64,000 nt of DNA from NCBI GenBank assembly GCA_001797675.1, contig MGQB01000026.1, positions 62,001-126,000 on the forward strand, in the 5' to 3' direction. Both the position numbers and the translations under genes were made by a program. The stretch is from Deltaproteobacteria bacterium RBG_13_43_22. GTDB lineage: Bacteria > Desulfobacterota > RBG-13-43-22. The notes under the pieces are model-generated. The model was not told where the DNA came from. It saw only the letters and a program-made list of their open reading frames with translations, and ran no database searches. Shown here piece by piece: positions 58,319 through 64,000 of this stretch (the first letter of the stretch is position 1; each line of letters starts with the position of its first letter).

Positions 58319-59914
58319 ATGACCGTGGAAATCGCCATTTTATCGTCGAAGATTTTCACCGGAGATCCTAAAATCCCCTGGGCTGAAGCCGTGGGAATCA
58401 AAGACGGACAAATAGCGGCTGTGGGAAAGGATCAAGAAATAAAAGGACTTTGTTCCGGACATACGAAAATCCTAAACTTGTCCTCAAGGCTCGTTGTCCC
58501 GGGGCTCGTGGATGGCCACGCTCACTTTTGTTCCTTCGGTCAAACATTAAGCCTGGTGAACCTGAAGAATCTTTCCTCCCTGGCCCAATGCCGGCAAAAA
58601 ATCCGGACCGCTGTTTCGACCTATCTGCCCGGGGAATGGATTGTCGGCCGGGGATGGGATGACCGCCAGTGGGAGGAAAACAGGCAACCCACCCGCAGGG
58701 ATCTCGACGACCTAGCCCCAGCCAACCCCCTGATGATGTTTCGGGCAGACGGCCATACGGTGTGGGTCAACTCGTTGGCCCTGGAAAAAGCGGGTGTCAC
58801 CAAAGTCTCGCCCGATCCACCAGGCGGAAAAATCGAAAGAGACCCGGTCACCGGGAAACCCACTGGAATTCTGCGGGAAGCTATAGGCGTCTTAAGAAAA
58901 TTCATACCGAGAAGCTCGCAGGAAGACTTGAAAGCAGCGGCCCTGGCCGCTCAGCAAGAGGCCTTGAAATCGGGGCTGACGGGAATTCATTCCAGCGAAA
59001 TGCTTCCGCAATTTGAAGCCCTGGCCGAACTGGATAAAGAGGAAAAGCTTAAACTCCGGATATACCACCTGCTTCGCCCCCAAGAAATCGATGCCCTCTC
59101 GGTCAGGGATATCAAACCCGGTTCCGGTAGCCCGCGGTTGTGGGTAGGGCACTTGAAATTGTTTGCCGACGGCTCCCTGGGTTCCGGGACGGCCCTACTC
59201 CACGAACCCTATGGGAATGATCCAGCCAACCAAGGTCTGTCCGTAATTCCTCTTGAAACACTCCGGGATCAAATACGCCGCACCTATGCCTGGGGCGGGG
59301 ATGTGGCCATCCATGCTATTGGGGACAGGGCCGTCTCCAACTGCCTGGCCGCCATATCAGAGGCAAGAAAAAAAGAAGGAATAGGCCCCGGGGAAAAAAG
59401 GGATCGTATTGAGCATGTCCAGCTCCATCGGTCCAGTGACCTGGCCCTGTTTCGGAACTTGGAGGTGACGGCCTCGGTTCAGCCGGTATTTACAGCCACG
59501 GATTGGCGGCAGGCTGAAGAAAAATGGGGACACCCCCGATGCCGGCAGGCCTATGCCTGGAAAACCTTAAGAAAGGCGGGCATTTCCGTTCAATTCGGCT
59601 CCGATGCGCCGTTCGATCAAATCAATCCTGTTCTGGGATTCCAGGCAGCGGTAACCCGGCAAACCCCAGAGGGGGAGCCCGCCGGGGGATGGTTCCCGGA
59701 AGAACGGCTAACTCTCGAGGAATGCATCGAGGGATTCACGAGGATTCCTGCCTGGACATCACACCGGGAATCCTCTCTGGGTTCTATCGGTCCCGGGAAA
59801 AGGGCCGATCTTACCGTTTTCGAAAAAAATCTGTTCGAGGTCGCCCCTGAAAATTGGCCGTCCATTGCCGTGGAGATGACCATTATCGATGGAGAAATCG
59901 TTTATCAAAAATAA
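58319..59914 (+). CDS. YtcJ-like metal-dependent amidohydrolase
   Basis: 531 residues of the Amidohydro_3 group. Composite urease-like beta sandwich at both ends (SSKIFTGDPKIPWAEAVGIKDGQIAAVGKD; IVYQK at the end). The metal-site motif is VPGLVDGHAHF (~61-71), later GDVAIHAIGDRAV, DRIEHVQ and the final Asp in FGSDAPFDQINP. Such enzymes hydrolyse amide, formamide or ester substrates. AAGGAAG lies directly before the ATG. It is divergent from the acyl-CoA dehydrogenase; the substrate is unknown. Confidence 0.9.
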   Translation: MTVEIAILSSKIFTGDPKIPWAEAVGIKDGQIAAVGKDQEIKGLCSGHTKILNLSSRLVVPGLVDGHAHFCSFGQTLSLVNLKNLSSLAQCRQKIRTAVSTYLPGEWIVGRGWDDRQWEENRQPTRRDLDDLAPANPLMMFRADGHTVWVNSLALEKAGVTKVSPDPPGGKIERDPVTGKPTGILREAIGVLRKFIPRSSQEDLKAAALAAQQEALKSGLTGIHSSEMLPQFEALAELDKEEKLKLRIYHLLRPQEIDALSVRDIKPGSGSPRLWVGHLKLFADGSLGSGTALLHEPYGNDPANQGLSVIPLETLRDQIRRTYAWGGDVAIHAIGDRAVSNCLAAISEARKKEGIGPGEKRDRIEHVQLHRSSDLALFRNLEVTASVQPVFTATDWRQAEEKWGHPRCRQAYAWKTLRKAGISVQFGSDAPFDQINPVLGFQAAVTRQTPEGEPAGGWFPEERLTLEECIEGFTRIPAWTSHRESSLGSIGPGKRADLTVFEKNLFEVAPENWPSIAVEMTIIDGEIVYQK

Positions 59915-60218
59915 CGGAAAAGTTGAACAAGAACCGCGAACGAACTATAATCGTAGACATTTTCCTTGCAGGAAATCCCGCTAGTCAGCGATAACATAGG
60001 GGATAGCACCTTGGTGCAGGGAGCCTCCAATTCAAGCACTTCGCCTGATCCGATCCCCTATAATTATTAACAGAATTCCAAATACTTTATTAATTTTGAC
60101 GGACCCCATTTATAAATGCTTGTATGACTTTTATCTTCCTTGTAATATATACCCTTAAAAAGGGGAAACAAGGAGATTTCAAAACCTGAATCCCGGCTTT
60201 TAGGGAAAGGAGTTAGAA
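59915..60218. other. gap with an inverted repeat enclosing a small hairpin
   Basis: 304 bases without a gene. ATAGGGGAT (59996-60004) and ATCCCCTAT (60053-60061) form an outer stem enclosing the hairpin GCACCTTGGTGC (60006-60017). TTGACG at 60096-60101 may be a -35 box for the STAS-like gene, but no good -10 box was found. GGAAAGGAG precedes the next ATG. Confidence 0.45.
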
Positions 60219-60584
60219 ATGTATAAACTCAAAATGGACGCTTCTAAAAATCGATTGTATATTACCATGGTTGGATTCTTCAATTATGAGGAGATTAAAA
60301 AATGGTCGGATGAAACCATTGCGATGACCAAGAAACTGAAGCCCGGGTATGCCGTTATAACCGACATTTCTCAATTCAAGCCGACCACTCCTGAAGGAAC
60401 AAAAGAAATCGAACGGGTACAGGTATATTTCAAGACGTCTGGGGTAGGCACCGGGGTTCGAGTGGTAGGTGATAATGTACTTTCGGCATTACAATTCAAA
60501 CGAATGAGCGTCATTTCCGGTTACGACCCCATCAACATGGCTACCCTGGCCGAGGCAGAAAAACTGTTGGACAGCCAGAAATGA
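60219..60584 (+). CDS. STAS/SpoIIAA-like small protein
   Basis: 121 residues with alternating strands and helices: YKLKMDASKNRLYITMVGFFNYEEIKKWSDETIAM, then YAVITDISQFKPTTPEG, VQVYFKTSGVGTGVRVV, and a final helix. The pattern of an initial beta hairpin, a helix and a DISxF motif resembles SpoIIAA/STAS-like proteins that bind partner proteins or lipids. No phosphorylatable Ser in the SpoIIAA position can be assigned with confidence. It stands alone between the amidohydrolase and the rpmH block; function unknown. Confidence 0.6.
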   Translation: MYKLKMDASKNRLYITMVGFFNYEEIKKWSDETIAMTKKLKPGYAVITDISQFKPTTPEGTKEIERVQVYFKTSGVGTGVRVVGDNVLSALQFKRMSVISGYDPINMATLAEAEKLLDSQK

Positions 60585-60589
60585 AAAAA

Positions 60590-60608
60590 GGGGACGACGG
60601 TTGTCCCC
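60590..60608 (+). terminator. hairpin after the STAS-like gene
   Basis: GGGGAC (60590-60595) pairs with GTCCCC (60603-60608) across a 7-nt loop, starting 6 bases after the stop codon. No strong U-tract follows, so termination efficiency is doubtful. Confidence 0.4.
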
Positions 60609-61006
60609 ACCTTTCACCGAGTCTCCCTTGTCTTGATTTAATTCTTGGATTAAGCCCCTTTACGGCTTTGCCGGGTCAATTCAACCTCCACGTCCACTTT
60701 AAAGGACGACCCTGTATTGACGAGTCACTTATTCGGAGACTCGAGAGCCGATCTGACTGGCGATTCAATTCTTTGACAGGAGACCACGAAAAGTAAAGGA
60801 GTGGATCCAAGGGCCACAAGCGGGCTTCTCCTAAACCGTTAGCCCGTTGTAATTTTTAAGCATTTTTCTTGAACCCTTGAATCCCGGACTCCGTGAATTT
60901 TTCTATTAAGGCCATCTTTTTTGAAAATGATCCATAATTTATTCTTGTTGAATTAATCGATCAAACCTCTATTTAGATACTGATTAAGGGGATTGTCAAA
61001 TAACCC

Positions 61007-61035
61007 TTGACTTTAAATCCAACTTATGGTTTAAA
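61007..61035 (+). promoter_or_regulatory. promoter of the rpmH-rnpA block
   Basis: TTGACT (61007-61012), a 17-base spacer, TTTAAA (61030-61035). The predicted start near 61042 leaves a ~30-nt leader before rpmH. Confidence 0.5.
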
Positions 61036-61071
61036 TTAAGTTTATTTTTAATTTGAGAGGATAGTGACTTT

Positions 61072-61206
61072 ATGAAGAGAACATTTCAACCCAGTAACCT
61101 GAAACGGTCCAGGACCCACGGATTTTTAGTCCGGATGAGTACTGCCGGCGGACGAAAGGTGATCAGCAGAAGGCGGGCCAAGGGAAGAAAAAGGCTTTCG
61201 GTTTAA
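61072..61206 (+). CDS. rpmH: 50S ribosomal protein L34
   Basis: 44 residues: [18 protein letters not shown], then [20 protein letters not shown] and KRLSV. This is the conserved L34 sequence at its usual length, highly basic. GAGAGG lies upstream of the ATG. It is followed by rnpA, the near-universal bacterial arrangement in which the two share a transcript. Confidence 0.98.
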   Translation: MKRTFQPSNLKRSRTHGFLVRMSTAGGRKVISRRRAKGRKRLSV

Positions 61207-61235
61207 AAGCCGACCCCTTCCGATTTTCATTAAGG

Positions 61236-61568
61236 ATGAAATCTTTTTCTTTGACTAAAGATGAAAGAATCCTGAAACGAACCGATTTCATCCGGAAATC
61301 CTTTAAAGTAAAAAAGAGGACTTTCCCCCATTTTTCAGTGATCATAAAACCCAATAGCTTGGGTAGAACCCGTTTGGGTTTGGCGGTCGGCAAAAACACA
61401 GGGAAAGCCGTTCAAAGAAACCGGATCAAACGTCTTTTAAGAGAATTTTTTAGAAGGTCCAAAGATAAATTTCCTCCATCCCGGGATATCATTATAGTTG
61501 TTTTAAAAGGATCAGACCCATTAACGTATCGTCAGGTTTTCGAAGAATTAACCCCCCTGTTGGTCTGA
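61236..61568 (+). CDS. rnpA: ribonuclease P protein component
   Basis: 110 residues. It assists the RNase P RNA in 5' maturation of tRNAs. The RNR signature is in GKNTGKAVQRNRIKRLLREFFR (~51-72), preceded by RLGLAVGK, with a conserved N-terminal LTKDERILKRTDF. Length and basic character are normal. Its TGA overlaps the ATG of yidD (TGATG), so the genes are translationally coupled. Confidence 0.98.
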   Translation: MKSFSLTKDERILKRTDFIRKSFKVKKRTFPHFSVIIKPNSLGRTRLGLAVGKNTGKAVQRNRIKRLLREFFRRSKDKFPPSRDIIIVVLKGSDPLTYRQVFEELTPLLV

Positions 61569-61798
61569 TGGGACTTTTGGCCCATAGCCTCCAGGGAATT
61601 TTTTTATTCGGGATACGGGTGTACCAAAGGGTCCTATCTCCCCTTTTTCCGTCTTCCTGCCGGTTTTATCCCACCTGTTCTGAATATTCCTTTCAGGCTA
61701 TTCGAACATATGGGTTAATCAAGGGATTATTTCTGTCCTTAAAAAGGATTGGAAGGTGCCATCCTTTTTCTTCAGGCGGACCGGATCCATTGCCCTAA
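61568..61798 (+). CDS. yidD: membrane protein insertion efficiency factor
   Basis: 76 residues. The family core YQRVLSPLFPSSCRFYPTCSEYSFQAI (~20-45), with three conserved Cys positions, is present, followed by GLIKGLFLSLKRIGRCHPFSSGGPDP. YidD helps YidC insert inner-membrane proteins. It overlaps rnpA by one base and precedes yidC, the standard order. Confidence 0.97.
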   Translation: MGLLAHSLQGIFLFGIRVYQRVLSPLFPSSCRFYPTCSEYSFQAIRTYGLIKGLFLSLKRIGRCHPFSSGGPDPLP

Positions 61799-61829
61799 GG
61801 ACCGGTTTCTTTAATTTTTTGGAGTCGTT

Positions 61830-63476
61830 ATGGAAAAAAATGCAATTCTGGCTTTTGTACTATCTATGGCGGTCTTTGCCGCCTATTTCCTGTTTTTCAG
61901 TCCGAAGGAGCCCTCAGGGCCCCCTAAGGATCAGGTAACTAAAACGGTTCCGTCCCAAAGGGAATCCGCCCCGGCTATGCCCGCAACTCTACCGGAAAGG
62001 CCGGCCACCCCTACTGTGAAGACGGCGGTCCCTAAAGAACCGGGCAGGGATATCGTCGTCAAAACCAAATTGTTTGAGGCTGTTTTTTCAGAAGAAAGGG
62101 CTGCTCTAAAAAGCCACAAATTAACTGCCTATAAAGAACAATTGGGGGGGAAAGACCTGAAAGAAATGATTGAGGCCGATTCCCCTTCGACCTTCCCCTT
62201 GCAGTTGGAATGGATTAAAAAATCCCAGCCGGAAATCGCTCAGGCCCGATTTTCGGCCGATAAAGACTCCTTGATCTTAAGCCCCAACCAACCCAAGGGG
62301 ACGGTGTCCTTTCAATGGACCTCGCGTCAAGGTCTGACCATTATCAAGACTTATACCCTTTCCAACGATTCCTACAGAATCGACCTGGATATTCAGGTGA
62401 TCAACAACACGGCCCAATCCCTGGACGACAATTTGGCCCTGCTGTTGGAAAATCGGTTTCCCCCTTCATCCGATAACTCTCGCGCTTTTCAAGGGGCCTT
62501 GCGCTTCATAGACGGGAAATACAAGGAAACGGCCCTGGGGAAGGTCAAACAGGAAGAAATCCTTACTGGAAAAATCCGCTGGGGGGCCTTAGCCGATACC
62601 TATTTTATGGGGGCCATAGTTCCTCTGGAAGAGCAGCAGACCGTCAGTCTCAAGATTTCCAAACCGGCCCCGGAATTTTTAAAAATGACCTTTGTGGCCC
62701 CTCCCTGGACTCTGGCCCCCAAAGAAGAAAAACGGATCCGGTATGCCCTGTATTTCGGGCCGAGAGACACCAAGATATTACAACCCCTGGGGTTGGAACT
62801 GGAAAAGGCGGTCAATTTCGGTTTTTTTGATATCGTCTCCAAACCTTTATTATGGGTCCTTCTTTTTTTTAACGGATTCCTTCACAATTACGGATGGTCG
62901 ATCATCCTCTTGACCATCCTGGTCAAAATCCTTTTCTGGCCCTTGACCCATAAAAGCTACAAATCCATGAAGGAAATGCAAAAGCTTCAACCCAAGATCG
63001 CCAAATTAAGAGAAAAATATAAAGACAATAAGGAAAAACTTAACCAAGAGACGATGGCCCTTTATAAGACCTACAAGGTCAACCCCCTGGGCGGCTGTCT
63101 TCCTATGGTCATTCAGATCCCGGTCTTTTTTGCCCTTTACAGCCTACTGGGATATGCCATTGAACTTAGGCATGCCCCGTTTTTCCTTTGGATCAACGAT
63201 CTTTCAGCCCCGGATCGCCTGCCGATCGGCATTGAAATTCCTTATGTCGGCAACGGAATCCCGGTGTTAACCCTGCTGATGGGGGCCTCGATGTTTATTC
63301 AGCAAAAAATGACCCCCACTACCGGTGATCCGACCCAGGCTAAAATGATGCTTTTTTTACCGGTGATTTTTACTTTTATGTTTATCAATTTTGCTGCAGG
63401 TCTGGTTTTGTATTGGCTGGTTAATAATCTCCTTTCCATTGGTCAACAATATTATATCAATAAATATGCCAATTGA
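61830..63476 (+). CDS. yidC: membrane protein insertase YidC
   Basis: 548 residues, Gram-negative type. First helix at ~5-22, a large periplasmic P1 domain (~30-325, with a Pro-rich linker at ~30-70), then the conserved five-helix core: WSIILLTILVKILFWPLTHKSYKSMKEMQKLQPKI (~357-391), NPLGGCLPMVIQIPVFFALY (~415-434) and the C-terminal helices VIFTFMFINFAAGLVLYWLVNNLLSIGQQ. It inserts proteins alone or with Sec. Having a P1 domain indicates a diderm. GGAGTCG lies before the ATG. jag follows. Confidence 0.98.
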   Translation: MEKNAILAFVLSMAVFAAYFLFFSPKEPSGPPKDQVTKTVPSQRESAPAMPATLPERPATPTVKTAVPKEPGRDIVVKTKLFEAVFSEERAALKSHKLTAYKEQLGGKDLKEMIEADSPSTFPLQLEWIKKSQPEIAQARFSADKDSLILSPNQPKGTVSFQWTSRQGLTIIKTYTLSNDSYRIDLDIQVINNTAQSLDDNLALLLENRFPPSSDNSRAFQGALRFIDGKYKETALGKVKQEEILTGKIRWGALADTYFMGAIVPLEEQQTVSLKISKPAPEFLKMTFVAPPWTLAPKEEKRIRYALYFGPRDTKILQPLGLELEKAVNFGFFDIVSKPLLWVLLFFNGFLHNYGWSIILLTILVKILFWPLTHKSYKSMKEMQKLQPKIAKLREKYKDNKEKLNQETMALYKTYKVNPLGGCLPMVIQIPVFFALYSLLGYAIELRHAPFFLWINDLSAPDRLPIGIEIPYVGNGIPVLTLLMGASMFIQQKMTPTTGDPTQAKMMLFLPVIFTFMFINFAAGLVLYWLVNNLLSIGQQYYINKYAN

Positions 63477-63498
63477 ACAAAAGCGGAGGTGATGACTT

Positions 63499-64000
63499 AT
63501 GGCATCCCTTGAAACAGAAGGAAAATCCATCGAAGAGGCTGTTGAGACGGCCTGTATTCAATTGAATGTTCCCAAGGAACAATTAGAAATTGAAATCCTT
63601 AATTCGGGTTCCATCGGAATATTCGGTATTATGGGTTCAAAAAAGGCCAGAATTCGGGCCACGATCAAAGAAGAAAAGTTGGAGTTAGTCTCCGAGCCCC
63701 AACCCCCCACCCAGGTTGCCCCTGTCTCAACACCTGTTTCGCTGCCTGAAATTGATTGGGTTGCTGAAGCCAAAACCCTGACCCAGGACCTCCTGAACCT
63801 AATGGGACTAGAGGCCTCCCTTCAGATTAAAAAAGAAAGAGAAACCCTCCATATCAAGATAGAGGGCGACAAAAGCGGATTATTGATCGGGCGAAGAGGA
63901 CAAAACTTGGATGCTCTGCAATATTTAATCACCCGGATTCTGAATCGAAAGGGTCCGGACAAAATTAAAGTTGTTTTGGACAGTGGGGACTACCGAAGCC
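63499..64000 (+). CDS. jag: Jag/KhpB-type RNA-binding protein (3' end outside window)
   Basis: 167 residues are visible and the frame is open at the window end. Residues ~1-52 are the Jag_N domain (SLETEGKSIEEAVETACIQLNV, ending GIFGIMGSKKARI). A Pro-rich linker at ~62-80 is followed by the KH domain with IEGDKSGLLIGRRGQNLDALQYL (~130-152), the GxxG loop being GRRG. The R3H domain is expected beyond base 64000. GGAGGTGATG lies upstream of the ATG. It completes the rpmH-rnpA-yidD-yidC-jag block. Confidence 0.96.
   Translation, partial: MASLETEGKSIEEAVETACIQLNVPKEQLEIEILNSGSIGIFGIMGSKKARIRATIKEEKLELVSEPQPPTQVAPVSTPVSLPEIDWVAEAKTLTQDLLNLMGLEASLQIKKERETLHIKIEGDKSGLLIGRRGQNLDALQYLITRILNRKGPDKIKVVLDSGDYRS

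Larger units (their letters stand above)
60585..61071. other. intergenic region upstream of rpmH
   Basis: 487 bases. A terminator-like hairpin lies at 60590-60608, and heptad-like GAACCCTTGAATCCC words near 60882-60900. No DnaA-box cluster or dnaA coding sequence is visible, so I do not call oriC here. The promoter at 61007-61035 is listed separately. Confidence 0.55.

Noticed and set aside
60581-60796. 71-codon frame whose ATG overlaps the stop of the STAS-like gene
   Set aside because: It runs through the terminator-like GGGGAC/GTCCCC hairpin and repeat words; the protein has no regular structure.

Overview
The window looks like chromosomal DNA of an anaerobic, selenoprotein-using bacterium of the Desulfobacterota (deltaproteobacterial) type. 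This is inferred from TRAP and TSUP transporters, an anaerobic radical-SAM maturase, a DMSO-reductase-family oxidoreductase, fermentative/acyl-CoA genes, a gene with in-frame UGA codons followed by SECIS-like hairpins, and the short intergenic repeats. No rRNA, tRNA, CRISPR array or intact insertion sequence was seen. The right end (61072-64000) is the conserved rpmH-rnpA-yidD-yidC-jag block, which often lies near oriC, but dnaA does not precede it here.

Layout. 1-2034: 3' end of a branched-chain-amino-acid-type ABC binding protein, two small unknown genes and a decayed second copy of the binding-protein C-terminus. 2035-7727: a TRAP transporter (fused DctQM plus DctP) divergent from a secreted beta-propeller protein. 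8282-37870: a ~30 kb signalling island. 38190-40939: a pair of M16 peptidases. 40966-42878: cysE-cysK. 43261-52000: minus-strand accessory genes (metallo-beta-lactamase remnant, anSME-type maturase, amidase, MerB-like selenoprotein, SDR, VOC protein, DmsB/DmsA-like pair). 52254-59914: catabolic enzymes (LsrF-type thiolase, Zn dehydrogenase, DapA-family aldolase, class V aminotransferase, acyl-CoA dehydrogenase, amidohydrolase). 60219-60584: a STAS-like small protein. 61072-64000: rpmH to jag.

The island is the most system-like part. It holds four paralogous ~850-residue proteins with a helical N-domain, a PEP-synthase-type ATP-grasp domain and a phosphohistidine swivelling domain, but with a conserved uncharacterised C-domain in place of the PEP-synthase TIM barrel. 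A fifth gene carries only the N-domain. Interleaved are three histidine kinases, five receiver-only response regulators, one NtrC-type sigma-54 activator, three TSUP permeases, two TIGR02186/PF09608 membrane proteins, a universal-stress-like protein and two cytidylate-kinase-like proteins. A HK-TSUP-TIGR02186 block occurs twice, in opposite orientation. I infer a phosphotransfer network controlling or controlled by TSUP anion transport; the substrate is not visible in the sequence.

The second highlight is the gene at 46404-47111 (minus). Conventional calling would split it into two fragments, because UGA occurs in frame exactly at the positions of both catalytic cysteines of MerB (Cys96 and Cys159). 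Each UGA is followed 17-19 nt later by a hairpin with a GGUC apical loop, as in bacterial SECIS elements. It is probably a double-selenocysteine organomercurial-lyase-like protein.
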